64,000 nucleotides of DNA from Acidobacteriota bacterium (GTDB lineage: Bacteria; Acidobacteriota; Terriglobia; Terriglobales; Acidobacteriaceae). Below are positions 44,807-54,072 of this stretch, piece by piece. The stretch lies in assembly GCA_013289875.1 (NCBI GenBank), contig JABCZC010000001.1:54108-118107 (forward strand), in the 5' to 3' direction. Positions within the stretch are counted from its first letter, which is position 1; each line of letters opens with the position of its first letter. The position numbers and the translations under genes are program-made. The notes under the pieces were generated by a model. The model did no database searches and was not told the DNA's origin. It saw only the letters and a list, made by a program, of their open reading frames with translations.

Positions 44807-45322
44807 ATGCGAACAAGTGTCTATTTCCAGGGATCGTTCCGGCCGACCGGGGTCCCGGTGCTGCTGATCGTGGCGATCTGCCTGGTCCTGGCGCATCCTG
44901 CATTTGCGATGCCGCATCGCGATAACCACGCCATCCATAAAGAGATCGAAGCTCTGGAGCAGCAATGGCGACAGGCGGTGATCCAGAACGACGTGACCCA
45001 GATGGATCACCTGCTGGCCGACGATTACATGGGCATCAGCGCGAATGGAACCGTAGAGACGAAGCCTCAGGTGCTGGCTCTTCGCAAAGCCGGAACTGTA
45101 CGCATCAAGACGCTTGAGCTGAACGATCTGAAGGTTCGCATTTACGGGGATACAGCGGTGGTGACATCGAAAGCGGATCTCGAAGGGACCAATGGGCAGA
45201 GCGACATCAGCGGGAATTATCGCTATACGCGGGTCTACAACAAGCGCTACGGCCAGTGGAAGATTGTGAGCTTCGAAGCCAGCCGGATTCATGACGCCGA
45301 CGCGCGCAATGGACGGCATTAA
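44807..45322 (+). CDS. exported DUF4440/SnoaL-like protein
   Basis: A 171-residue protein whose N-terminal hydrophobic helix (VPVLLIVAICLVLAHPAFA) looks like a signal peptide or anchor. The mature part has the NTF2-like pattern EIEALEQQWRQAVIQNDVTQMDHLLADDYMGIS and YRYTRVYNKRYGQWKIVSFEAS. The fold is shared by ketosteroid isomerase-like enzymes and binding proteins. ATG 44693 in frame is an alternative start adding 38 residues, but the shorter form puts the signal peptide at the end. Confidence 0.75.
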   Translation: MRTSVYFQGSFRPTGVPVLLIVAICLVLAHPAFAMPHRDNHAIHKEIEALEQQWRQAVIQNDVTQMDHLLADDYMGISANGTVETKPQVLALRKAGTVRIKTLELNDLKVRIYGDTAVVTSKADLEGTNGQSDISGNYRYTRVYNKRYGQWKIVSFEASRIHDADARNGRH

Positions 45323-45493
45323 TGAAAAGGCGCTAAGCCCGGTGACAGCGGCCTTCCCTGAGGGCTATCTAGAGGATTTTTGCACCCTTCGATAGGTTGT
45401 GGCGCGTGAATCAACCTTGCACACTATCAAAGAGCCTTCGTCAGGCGAGTGTAATGGCGGGGAGCGGCTTCGACAAGACCGTATGATCCTGAC

Positions 45494-46711
45494 ATGGTGC
45501 TGCTCGATACCGCGGCGAAGGCTGTGTATACGCTGCCTCCCGACAAGCTGGCGAAGGCGATCCATCTCTATCACGCGCGGACGCTGGCGCACTTTGGCGA
45601 TACGGCGTGGATGATTCTGGCGCTGTGGCTGCTGGTGCGGTCGGGAGTGGGGGCGCGGATACGCGACTGGGCTGAGAAGTGTTCCGGGCGGGCATGGGTC
45701 CAGGGTCTTATTGTAGGGCCGGCGTGGCTGCTGATCTTGTCACTGCTCGGATTGCCAGTTGCGGTGCTGATGCATCGGGTAAATCTGGAGTACGGAATCT
45801 CGGTCGAAGGCTGGGGGATGTGGCTGGGCGACATTGCCAAGTCTTTGGGCCTGACGCTGGTATTTGGCACGCTGATGCTGGGGGTTCTGTATGCGCTGAT
45901 GCGGCATTCGAAACGCTGGTGGCTGTGGCTGTGGCTGCTGGCGCTGCCGGTGGAAGTGCTGGGCGTCTATGCGGTGCCGGTGTTCATCGACCCCTTATTT
46001 GATCATTTTTCCCCGCTGGCTCAGGCAGATCCGGCACTGGCCGGCAACCTGGAGCGGGTGACCGAGCGTGGAGGCTTGTCGATTCCGCCCTCGCGCATGT
46101 TTGTGATGGATGCGAGCCAGAAGTTCACGGCTCCGAATGCGTATGTGACGGGGTTTGGGGCGTCGAAGCGTGTCGTGGTGTGGGACACGACGATTCAGCA
46201 CGTCCCGACGGATGAGATTCTGGCGGTTTACGGACATGAGCAGGGCCATTACGTCCTGGAGCATATTCAGAAGGGTCTCGAGTTTTCCGCGGCCATGATG
46301 CTGGTGTTTTTCTGGATCGGGTATCGAGCCATGGGCTGGATGGTGCGGCGTTATGGCGACGCGTGGAAGATTCGCGCGGTTGGCGACTGGGCGTCGCTCG
46401 GGCTGCTGCTGCTGGTGGTGACGGTGCTGAGCTTTGTCGCGGAGCCAATCGGGAACGCATTCAGCCGCTGGGAAGAACATGCCGCCGATGTGTACGGGCA
46501 GGAAGTGATTCACGGCCTTGTACCGGATGCTCAGGCCACGACGGTGCGGTCATTCCAGCGGCTGGGCGAGATGTGGCTCGATGATCCCTCGCCGAATCGG
46601 TTCGTGGTCTTCTGGACCTACAGCCATCCGCCCACGGCGTCGCGCCTGGAGTCTGCGGTACATTACGATCCGTGGCGAAATGGTGAGTCTCCGAAGTACT
46701 TGACCAAATGA
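45494..46711 (+). CDS. M48 family membrane metalloprotease (Ste24-like)
   Basis: A 405-residue integral membrane protease with about six to seven helices. The zinc motif is VYGHEQGHYVLEH, the third ligand Glu lies in RWEEHAADVYGQE, and the N-terminal region resembles CAAX prenyl protease 1. In bacteria this type is linked to membrane-protein quality control. Its stop overlaps the possible start of the following HIT gene (ATGA). Confidence 0.9.
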   Translation: MVLLDTAAKAVYTLPPDKLAKAIHLYHARTLAHFGDTAWMILALWLLVRSGVGARIRDWAEKCSGRAWVQGLIVGPAWLLILSLLGLPVAVLMHRVNLEYGISVEGWGMWLGDIAKSLGLTLVFGTLMLGVLYALMRHSKRWWLWLWLLALPVEVLGVYAVPVFIDPLFDHFSPLAQADPALAGNLERVTERGGLSIPPSRMFVMDASQKFTAPNAYVTGFGASKRVVVWDTTIQHVPTDEILAVYGHEQGHYVLEHIQKGLEFSAAMMLVFFWIGYRAMGWMVRRYGDAWKIRAVGDWASLGLLLLVVTVLSFVAEPIGNAFSRWEEHAADVYGQEVIHGLVPDAQATTVRSFQRLGEMWLDDPSPNRFVVFWTYSHPPTASRLESAVHYDPWRNGESPKYLTK

Positions 46712-46737
46712 TCGAGCGGCGTGGCATTCTTGATGCC

Positions 46738-47076
46738 ATGGACTGTCTCTTTTGCAAGATCGTGGCTGGGAAGATTCCCTCGAAGAAGCTGTATGAGGAT
46801 GAGCTGACCTATGCCTTCCCAGATATTAACCCGCAGGCCCCAACTCACGTGCTGATCGTTCCGAAGAAACATATTGCGTCGCTGGTGAAGACGGATGCAG
46901 GCGACAAGGATCTGTTGGGGCATCTGCTGGATGTGGCGCGGGAGCAGGCGAAAGAGCAGAAGCTGGGCAACGGCTACCGCGTGGTCATCAACACGGGAGC
47001 CAACGGCGGGCAGACAGTCGACCACCTGCATCTGCACCTGCTGGGCGGACGGGCGATGCACTGGCCTCCGGGGTAA
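46738..47076 (+). CDS. HIT family hydrolase (HinT-like)
   Basis: A 112-residue histidine-triad protein: MDCLFCKIVAGKIPSKKLYE, HVLIVPKKHI and the HxHxH motif in QTVDHLHLHLLGG. HinT-like proteins hydrolyse nucleoside phosphoramidates and adenylates. The family N-terminus supports ATG 46738; ATG 46708, which overlaps the protease stop (ATGA), is possible and would add ten residues. Confidence 0.9.
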   Translation: MDCLFCKIVAGKIPSKKLYEDELTYAFPDINPQAPTHVLIVPKKHIASLVKTDAGDKDLLGHLLDVAREQAKEQKLGNGYRVVINTGANGGQTVDHLHLHLLGGRAMHWPPG

Positions 47077-47269
47077 GCTCCTAAGGGTTCCTTATTATTT
47101 CTCCGGCTGGTGAATTCGCCCGGCAATGAATTGTTCATTTGCTGCTTGTGCAGTGCGAAGCGCCGGGACTACGATCATCGGCGGCCCAAATACGGGCTGC
47201 GTTCCCCTATAGAAAGCTCGCCCATCACTGCGCTCCGAAACAAGAGCAAACCAGATCAGGAGAGAACTC

Positions 47270-48619
47270 ATGTTTCAGAATTTGAAATCCATTTGTCATG
47301 GAGCAATCCGTGAGCACACTGTGCGCTATTTCGTCGGATTCGGACTTGTGTCCCTGTTCGGAGTTTGTAACCTGGCTGCGGCCGCCACACTGTGCGTAAA
47401 TCCCGGCGGGAAATCCGGGTGCAAATCCTCAATCTCCGCGGCGGTCGCGGCGGCGTCAGCAGGTGACACCATTCTGGTGGCGCAAGGCACATATAAAGAG
47501 CAGGTGGTGATTACCAAATCGCTCTCGCTGGTTGCGCAGCTTAACGCACAACCGGTTATCGATGCGACAGGGTTATCAAACGGCATCTTCATCAACGGTA
47601 TGTCGGCCGCTCCTAATGCGGGCGTAACCGGTGTGGTGATATCCGGCTTTAAAATCCACAATGCGAACTTCGAAGGCATACTGATCGCGAACGGCTCCGA
47701 TATCACCATCACCGGCAACCACGTTCTCGACAACAACAAATCGCTCGACGTTGCCGGAGCCATGTGCCCCGGCATTCCCGCCTTTGAGACCAGCGAAGCA
47801 ATGGACTGCGGCGAGGGAATTCACCTGATGGCGGCAGATCATTCCTCGATCGTCGGCAACGAAAGCGATGATAATTCCGGCGGAATCCTCATCACCGATG
47901 AGACCGGCTCGAGCCACGACAATATCATCAGCAGCAATTACGTCCACGACAACCCATACGCCTGCGGGATCACGATGGCCTCCCATCCCCCGGCCACCAC
48001 GGTAATCCCTACCGCGACGGTGTCGTTCGGGGACATCCACAACGTCATCGCTCACAACAATTCGTCGCACAATGGCCTGGGAACTCCCGGTGCGGGCGCA
48101 GGTGTGGGAATTTTCGCTCCCGGTCCGGGTGCGACCTCCACCGCCAATGTGGTCTTCGGCAACGATCTTGAAGACAACGGCCTGCCCGGCGTTACCATGC
48201 ACAATCACGCAGCGATACCGGGGGCACCGCCGGTCAATCTGAATGACAACATCATTGTCGGCAACCACATTTCCGGCAACAAGGCAGACACCGAGGACGC
48301 GGTGACGTCAGGCCCCACCGGAATCAACGTCTACAGTGTGGCGCCGATCACCGGCACCGTCGTCTCGCAGAATGTCTTTGACGATGAAGCGATCGATGTT
48401 GCCTTCAAAGCCCCCACCGGGCAGATCAACGCGCATTTCAATGACTTCAACAGCATGGCGATCGGTGTCGATAACCTTAGCACCGGCACCGTGGATGCTA
48501 CTGAGAACTGGTGGGGCTGCTGGAGCGGCCCCGGCGGGAAGAAGTGCGCGACTGTTGCTGGATCGGGAGTGGTTTTCACGCCGTGGCTCACTTCTCCGTT
48601 TGATAACGATCACCACTAG
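47270..48619 (+). CDS. secreted right-handed parallel beta-helix protein
   Basis: A 449-residue exported protein with a signal peptide (YFVGFGLVSLFGVCNLAAA) and an AISAAVAAASAGDTILVAQGTY segment that opens many beta-helix proteins. Repeated short strands with Asn ladders (HNANFEG, DITITGNHVLDNN, NIISSNYVHDNP, NIIVGNHISGN) indicate a pectate-lyase-like solenoid. Carbohydrate binding or cleavage is typical of the fold, but no catalytic residues can be assigned. GGAGAG precedes the ATG. Several Cys suggest disulfides. Confidence 0.82.
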   Translation: MFQNLKSICHGAIREHTVRYFVGFGLVSLFGVCNLAAAATLCVNPGGKSGCKSSISAAVAAASAGDTILVAQGTYKEQVVITKSLSLVAQLNAQPVIDATGLSNGIFINGMSAAPNAGVTGVVISGFKIHNANFEGILIANGSDITITGNHVLDNNKSLDVAGAMCPGIPAFETSEAMDCGEGIHLMAADHSSIVGNESDDNSGGILITDETGSSHDNIISSNYVHDNPYACGITMASHPPATTVIPTATVSFGDIHNVIAHNNSSHNGLGTPGAGAGVGIFAPGPGATSTANVVFGNDLEDNGLPGVTMHNHAAIPGAPPVNLNDNIIVGNHISGNKADTEDAVTSGPTGINVYSVAPITGTVVSQNVFDDEAIDVAFKAPTGQINAHFNDFNSMAIGVDNLSTGTVDATENWWGCWSGPGGKKCATVAGSGVVFTPWLTSPFDNDHH

Positions 48620-48778
48620 CATCGAATGTGCGATTGCCAGGAGCGAGACGGCCGGATCTTTCTCGATTCGGCCGTGCTATTTTGCTCATGACCGATCTTT
48701 GGCTGGGATCCATGCACGGGCGTGGGCAGTGACAAGGGATATACGGGCAAGTAGGGCATGGCATAACCACCAAAATGC

Positions 48779-48831
48779 GTGGCAACAAACTTGAAAACCC
48801 GCCCCAGGGCGGGTTTTCTTTTGGTTGCCAC
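48779..48831. terminator. long bidirectional terminator hairpin
   Basis: AAAACCCGCC and GGCGGGTTTT (48794-48817) form a very stable stem; outer arms GTGGCAAC (48779-48786) and GTTGCCAC (48824-48831) extend it. T runs on both strands allow termination in either direction. It is the only clear feature of the 323-base gap 48620-48942 between the beta-helix and TIR genes. Confidence 0.8.
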
Positions 48832-48942
48832 TGTTGCTTGAAATGGAAGGTATGGGCAGGATGGAGGGGCTCACTCGCCTGTGAAAGACCTACTTTGGTA
48901 TCGTTCATTCTGTCTATAGCGCGGAGGGAACAACGGTTCAAC

Positions 48943-50151
48943 ATGGGACGGATCGAGAAAACAGTATTCCTCAGTTATCGCCGCACAAACGGTCCCTGGG
49001 CACTGGCAATCTTTCAGGACCTGACCTACCACGGCTTCGATGTTTTCTTCGACTTTAACGGCATTGGCAGCGGCGACTTCGAAGGAGTGATTGTGGAGAA
49101 CATCAGGGACCGCGCGCATTTTGTGGTGCTGCTGACCCCGTCGGCGCTGGAGCGGTGCAGCGAGCCTGGAGACCTGTTTCGTGCCGAGATTGAGATGGCG
49201 ATCAGCGACAAGCGCAATATCGTTTCGGTCATGTTGGAAGGCTTCGATTTCGATAGTCCGGGCATCGCGAGTCAACTTACGGGTACGCTGGCGCCGCTGA
49301 GGAAGTACAACGCATTCTCGGTCTCGGTTGAATATTTTTCCGATGCCATGGAGCGGCTTAGGACAAAGTTTCTGAATATTGCTCTGGATGCTGTGCTGCA
49401 CCCGGCATCCGCCCCCGCTGTGCAGGCGGCAAAGGCGGAGCAGGCGGCAGCGATTGCGGCTCCGGCGGTGACGCAAAGCGAACTGACGGCACAGGGATGT
49501 TTTGAGCGCGGCGTTAATGCGACTGATCCGGACGAAAAGATGGCCTTTTACACCATAGCCATTCAGCTGCAGCCCGACTATGCCAGAGCCTTCTACAATC
49601 GGGGTGTGGTGCGTCATAACAAGGGCGACCTCGAAGGCGCGCTCGGTGATTATGACGAGGCCATCCGGCTGACGCCCTGGTTTGCCTCGGCGTTCGTCAA
49701 TCGGGGCAATACGCGGAAAGCCAGTGGCAACCTGGCGGGCGCGCTCAGCGACTACACGGACGCGATTCGCCTGCAGCCTGACTCTACCCGCGCCTACTCC
49801 GGTCGGGGCCTTGTGCGCTATGAGCAGGGAGACGTGGATGGCGCGGTGAAGGACTACGATGAGGCCATCCGGCTGAAGCCCGATTTTGCAGTGGCCTTTT
49901 ATAACCGTGCGATTGCACGCTCGGCTAAGGGCGATGCGGACGGCGCACTGGAGGATTATAGCGAAGCCATTCGTCTGGATCCCGGCGATGTCGACTCGCT
50001 CTACAATCGCGCGCAGATCTGGCAAGAGAGACACCAGCCCGCCGCTGCGATGATGGATCTTCAGAATTATCTGGCTGCCGGGGGCGGCGCGCAGGCCGGC
50101 GATACGGAAAAAGTCGAAGAGACGATTCGAGAGCTCAAGAAGGCGTTGTAG
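48943..50151 (+). CDS. TIR domain protein with TPR repeats
   Basis: A 402-residue soluble protein. Residues 1-145 form a TIR domain: KTVFLSYRRTNGPWALAIF, the FDVFFDFNGIGSGDFEG loop and VVLLTPSALERCS, with a candidate NADase Glu in FRAEIEMAI. An Ala-rich linker leads to five or so tetratricopeptide repeats (about 185-390), each resembling AFYNRGVVRHNKGDLEGALGDY. The start ATG 48943 is preceded by GGAGGGAAC; the longer in-frame extension begins inside the terminator. TIR proteins in bacteria can deplete NAD in phage defence or serve in signalling; no partner gene is adjacent. Confidence 0.88.
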   Translation: MGRIEKTVFLSYRRTNGPWALAIFQDLTYHGFDVFFDFNGIGSGDFEGVIVENIRDRAHFVVLLTPSALERCSEPGDLFRAEIEMAISDKRNIVSVMLEGFDFDSPGIASQLTGTLAPLRKYNAFSVSVEYFSDAMERLRTKFLNIALDAVLHPASAPAVQAAKAEQAAAIAAPAVTQSELTAQGCFERGVNATDPDEKMAFYTIAIQLQPDYARAFYNRGVVRHNKGDLEGALGDYDEAIRLTPWFASAFVNRGNTRKASGNLAGALSDYTDAIRLQPDSTRAYSGRGLVRYEQGDVDGAVKDYDEAIRLKPDFAVAFYNRAIARSAKGDADGALEDYSEAIRLDPGDVDSLYNRAQIWQERHQPAAAMMDLQNYLAAGGGAQAGDTEKVEETIRELKKAL

Positions 50152-50169
50152 CCTCGATGGGTGTTCGGG

Positions 50170-51741
50170 CTACCTGCCGGCGTTGGCTTGTTCTTCAATG
50201 GCCTGGTTGTAATGCTGGCGCGCGACGGGCAATAGATGGAGTTTGTAGAGGACGAGCTGGTCGCGGTCGGGGTCGTCGAAGGCATGGAAGGTCGCCACCC
50301 GCTCAAGCGAGTATTGGGTGTGCAGGTCTTCGAGGGTGCCGGGGTCGAGCTCGTTCCAGGCGGCATACCAGCCGGGGCGGTAGTTGTGGATGCGGAGCGG
50401 GAGATCCCACGTCCCGAAGTCGTCGCAGATGGCGGGTAGATGGGTGATGAGGGTGATGTTGTCTCCGCTGATCGAGAGCAGGAGGCGGTTGCCGTTGGGG
50501 TGCTGATCGATGTAGCGGGTGAGCTGGTCGGCGGCGGTGATCCAGGTGTATTCGGGGTGGCGTGTCCAGCGGAGGATCTGGTACACGTTGACGGCGCTTG
50601 AAATGGCGGCAAGTGCAAGGGTTGCATAGGCCAGCGGGCGCGCGATCTTGGCGGCGGAATGGTCAAGGCTGCGTGCTTCCGTGAAGAGGGCCTGCGTGGC
50701 GAGCGCGATGGAGAAGACCAGCGGCCAAGCGAGGGTCTGGTAGTAGCGCGGCTGCATGTTGTTGTGCCAGCCGATGAAGAAGATGTATCCGGCGGAGGCC
50801 ACAAACGAGGCAAGGATCAGCGGGTTACGCCAGAGTCCTCGGAAGAAAATCGCAGAGAGAACAAGCAGAGCGGCGCCGAGCGAGCAGAGCCAGGGGTCAA
50901 TCCACAATGCGCCGTGCAGGGCGTACCAGAAGGCGGCGATACTTCCGGCGATGGTCGCGGGCCGGTCCCAGGTGTTGGCAGCGAAGAGGTAATGGTAATC
51001 GAAGAAATAATGGGGGCGAACGAAGAGAAGGTAGTAAGCGCTGAAGGGGATTGCAGCGGAGAACGCCACGCCGAGGGAGGGCATGATGCTCTCGCGCAAT
51101 TTGTAGCCGTATGCGTAGCAAATCAGCAATAGCGTTGAAGGCAACAGAAAGATCGCCGTGGTCTTGGTGAGGACCATGAGGCAGAGCAGGAGTCCGATAG
51201 CGATAAGGGCGGCAATGCGCAGAGCGAGGGAGGTGATTTGCGGCAGGCGAAGGGCAAGCAGCCAGGAGGCGAGCAGGAAGAACATCATGGGCGTCTCGAG
51301 GATGGCGAGGCGGCTAAAAGCGTACAGGAAGGCATTGCATATCAACAACGTAGTGGCGAGGAGCGCAACCGGGCGCGATGCCTGCGTGCGGAGGACGAGG
51401 TAGGCGAGCAGCAGGTTCAGCGCAAAGATGGCGAGGAGGAGGAGGCGAGCAGCAACCAGACTGACTCCAGTGAAGTGAAAAAGCGCGAGCTCAAGGGCGG
51501 GCAGAACGGGAAGCGCGACCGAGGGGTTGAAATCCCCGTGGACGTACCAGGAGCCGAGGACGTAGTGCTCGATAGCCGCCTTGCCGTACCAGCCCTCGTC
51601 GGTGTACTTGGAATAGTCCATCCACGGGGAGTGGTTGGGGAAGTCGGCGCGGAGATGCACAGCGTGCAGCGCGAAGAGAGCGGCGATGGCGGCCAGCCAG
51701 AGCCAGTAGAGATAAGGCCGGATTGGGTGCGTCCGCTGCAT
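50170..51741 (-). CDS. GT39/ArnT-like membrane glycosyltransferase
   Basis: A 523-residue protein with about ten to eleven transmembrane helices. The first periplasmic loop contains DYSKYTDEGWYGKAAIEHY, with the acidic catalytic DE typical of the lipid-linked sugar transferase superfamily (PMT/GT39, ArnT), and a soluble ~110-residue C-terminal part follows. Such enzymes transfer sugars from polyprenyl phosphate to proteins or lipid A. Acceptor unknown. Confidence 0.82.
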   Translation of the reverse strand: MQRTHPIRPYLYWLWLAAIAALFALHAVHLRADFPNHSPWMDYSKYTDEGWYGKAAIEHYVLGSWYVHGDFNPSVALPVLPALELALFHFTGVSLVAARLLLLAIFALNLLLAYLVLRTQASRPVALLATTLLICNAFLYAFSRLAILETPMMFFLLASWLLALRLPQITSLALRIAALIAIGLLLCLMVLTKTTAIFLLPSTLLLICYAYGYKLRESIMPSLGVAFSAAIPFSAYYLLFVRPHYFFDYHYLFAANTWDRPATIAGSIAAFWYALHGALWIDPWLCSLGAALLVLSAIFFRGLWRNPLILASFVASAGYIFFIGWHNNMQPRYYQTLAWPLVFSIALATQALFTEARSLDHSAAKIARPLAYATLALAAISSAVNVYQILRWTRHPEYTWITAADQLTRYIDQHPNGNRLLLSISGDNITLITHLPAICDDFGTWDLPLRIHNYRPGWYAAWNELDPGTLEDLHTQYSLERVATFHAFDDPDRDQLVLYKLHLLPVARQHYNQAIEEQANAGR

Positions 51742-51915
51742 GAGCCGAGGCGTACTCTCTTCGGAACCTGAAATGCTGGCAGAAGTTGTTCAGGCGATGA
51801 GCGTCGCCCGGACAATAAATAGGGATACAAACTTATGGAATTGGGGAGAGTATACACAGACTCTCCGCTTCTGCCGCTGCTTTTTCTTGAGGTTAGCCCA
51901 TCCTGGGCCGGTTCT

Positions 51916-53028
51916 CTAGTCGTAGGCGAGGGCGTCGATAGGGTCTTTGCGGGCGGCTTTCCAGGCTGGGTAGATTGCGCCGAGGATTGAGCCTATAAGA
52001 GCGATAACTGCTCCGTTGATGCGCCACTGGGCGGTGATCGGAAATGGCAGCGTGGGGAAGCGGAAGCCGAGGAAGACCCTGAGCACTTCAGTGAAAAGGA
52101 TGCCCACAATGATGCCCGCTATGGTGACGATTGCGGTCTCGCGCAGGACAACGTTGACGATGTATGCTTTCGACGCACCCAGGGACTTGAGGATGCCGAT
52201 TTCGCGAGTGCGCTCGAGCACGGCCGTGTACATGGACTGGAAGATCACCAGGAAGCCAACGATCATGGCGATCCCGATTACGGCGCGCAGGGCGATGTTG
52301 AAGCCGGGGAGGTGCTCGGGTGTCATGAGCGACATCCACTCCTGAATGGTTTGCACCTGATAGAGTTCCAGGCCCGGGATGGCGAGGATTTCCTGGCGGA
52401 TGAGTTGCTGGTTTTTGAGGTCATCGCTTCTGATGTAGAAGGCTGAAGCATTGTCGGGGCTGCCGATCAGCGTACCCAGCGTGTGGATGGGGAGGAAAAC
52501 CCTGCCTCCCTTGCCGTGCTCGACGATGCCCGCGATGCGAAAGGGATGGTTCATGACCTGGACGGTGGCGTCGACGACACGTTTCTGTCCCGCAGGCGCG
52601 GAGCGGGCATAGAGGTCGTCCACGATGACGTCGTGGGGGCCGGCGAATGGGCCGCCGGAGATGAAGACAAAGGGGCGCAGAGCGTTGTAGCTCTTGAAGT
52701 CGATACCCCAGATCGTTTCGACTCCGCCGGCGATGTTCAGGTTGGTGATGACGGGTGCGGCAACGGCAACGTGAGGCAGTTTGCGCAGAACCTCGGCGAT
52801 CTTTGCCGGGACGGGCGCGCCTCCCACGGAACTGATGAAGCTGGCGTTGGGGGGACGGACGATGATATCCGCGCCGATTCCGCCGGTCTGGCGGCTGGCA
52901 CTGGAAACCTGGCCGACCATGATGGCCACGATCGAGAGGATCATCACAACTTCAATGGCTACAGCGACGACGCTGATGAGGGTACGCAGGGGGCGGTAAA
53001 GGAGGTTGCCGAGGACTAGCTTGTTCAT
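51916..53028 (-). CDS. FtsX/MacB-type ABC transporter permease
   Basis: A 370-residue permease with an N-terminal helix (LISVVAVAIEVVMILSIVAIMVG), a periplasmic MacB-like domain (about 45-245) and three C-terminal helices containing TREIGILKSLGASKAYIVNVVL, the standard FtsX coupling segment. It ends with AWKAARKDPIDALAYD. No ATP-binding subunit is adjacent within the window, so the partner is encoded elsewhere. Confidence 0.88.
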   Translation of the reverse strand: MNKLVLGNLLYRPLRTLISVVAVAIEVVMILSIVAIMVGQVSSASRQTGGIGADIIVRPPNASFISSVGGAPVPAKIAEVLRKLPHVAVAAPVITNLNIAGGVETIWGIDFKSYNALRPFVFISGGPFAGPHDVIVDDLYARSAPAGQKRVVDATVQVMNHPFRIAGIVEHGKGGRVFLPIHTLGTLIGSPDNASAFYIRSDDLKNQQLIRQEILAIPGLELYQVQTIQEWMSLMTPEHLPGFNIALRAVIGIAMIVGFLVIFQSMYTAVLERTREIGILKSLGASKAYIVNVVLRETAIVTIAGIIVGILFTEVLRVFLGFRFPTLPFPITAQWRINGAVIALIGSILGAIYPAWKAARKDPIDALAYD

Positions 53029-53095
53029 GGATGGGTTCTACTACGAGAGGGAGACAGCGAATTGGCAGGGGCTGGGAGTTGGCAAATGCTTCATC

Positions 53096-53122
53096 GGGTC
53101 CTGAAAGAACGGGGCCCTTTTT
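53096..53122 (+). terminator. terminator-like hairpin without an obvious gene
   Basis: GGGTCC (53096-53101) pairs with GGGCCC (53112-53117) with one wobble, followed by TTTTT. The only upstream neighbour is on the opposite strand, so the transcript it would end is unknown. It lies in the 334-base gap 53029-53362, which otherwise holds the promoter below. Confidence 0.4.
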
Positions 53123-53275
53123 GGGATTCCCAAGGTCAGTGTAGCAAAATAGAACTTGCGGAGGTGTGCGGGGTCGCGGCGTTGAAGGGAAGCCTAATGC
53201 AGGTCGATAGGTGTGGAAAGAGTACTAAAGGCGGCTCTGGAACCATGAAAAGAGAGGGAAAGAGCTATTTTTCTT

Positions 53276-53305
53276 TTGACCCTACGGCGCGGACGGTTTT
53301 ATGTT
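53276..53305 (+). promoter_or_regulatory. predicted promoter of the HTH membrane protein gene
   Basis: TTGACC (53276-53281), an 18-base spacer and TATGTT (53300-53305) precede the gene at 53363 by about 60 bases. The match is moderate. Confidence 0.45.
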
Positions 53306-53362
53306 TACCTTAAACCCTGAAATCCCTAGATTTTAGCTATAAATGTCTTGAGGTTGAGAAGT

Positions 53363-53866
53363 ATGGGTGAATTTGGCAAAGAGTTGCGGAGCGAACGCGA
53401 GAGCCGGGGCATCGAGCTGGAAGCGATCAGCGACTTGACCAAGATCAGCAGCCGGTACCTCACGGCGCTGGAACAGGACCAGTTCGAACAACTGCCCGGC
53501 GGCGTTTTCAACAAGGGGATTGTGCGCAGCTACGCGCGCGTGGTGGGCCTGGACGAAGAATTCTGGGTAGGCCGCTACATGGATGCCTACCAGCAAAGCG
53601 GCCAGCTGAAGACCGATGACGCCGATTGGATTGCTTTTGCAGAAAACGTCGGCAAGAGCCGGGACCATGAAGGACACCGGCCGGACCTGCGGCTGCGCTG
53701 GGCGGGAGTCGCGATGCTTCTGCTCCTCTTAGTCGGGCTGGGATGGTTTGTATGGCGGTACGTTCAGGGCCGAATCTCTGAAGAGGGTTTGCTGCACCAG
53801 CCCGCAGTTGCAGTTGCATTGCAGATCGATCTGCCCCGGATCGTCTCGAACGCTTCCGACCGGTAG
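53363..53866 (+). CDS. RodZ-like helix-turn-helix membrane protein
   Basis: A 167-residue protein. Residues 1-80 are an XRE-type HTH of the RodZ class ([55 protein letters not shown]). A basic region then leads into a single transmembrane helix ([19 protein letters not shown]) and a short periplasmic tail. Unlike full RodZ it lacks the long periplasmic domain. Probable role in cell-shape or division scaffolding, by family. GAGG/GAGAAG precede ATG 53363. Confidence 0.82.
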   Translation: MGEFGKELRSERESRGIELEAISDLTKISSRYLTALEQDQFEQLPGGVFNKGIVRSYARVVGLDEEFWVGRYMDAYQQSGQLKTDDADWIAFAENVGKSRDHEGHRPDLRLRWAGVAMLLLLLVGLGWFVWRYVQGRISEEGLLHQPAVAVALQIDLPRIVSNASDR

Positions 53867-54072
53867 CGCCGTTCGCGGCGAGCATTTCCCCGCTGGCTAC
53901 CCTATTTGCCCCGTTAAAGCATTGGCTTTGCCCGTGGAGCGCCGGTTTAGTACCATCTCTACAGACGTCTTACCCGGTTTTGCGCCGCCGCTCTCTAAGG
54001 GCCCAGCGATGTTCGCAGCGAGCGAAGTTGGTTGCGGCAGCCGATTTTATTCCATCCATGGAGGAACCACCA

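Noticed and set aside
48588..48944. Minus-strand ORF with a Cys-rich segment (CPTCPYIPCHCPRPC)
   Set aside because: It looked like a third Cys leader, but the terminator lies upstream of the Cys codons in that direction, there is no promoter with the shared geometry, and no sulfur gene follows.
53062..53313. 83-residue plus-strand ORF before the RodZ-like gene
   Set aside because: It spans a terminator-like hairpin and the predicted promoter, with no ribosome site or family likeness.
53867..54072. Possible SAM riboswitch before metK
   Set aside because: No kink-turn, paired core or terminator typical of SAM riboswitches could be drawn from the sequence.
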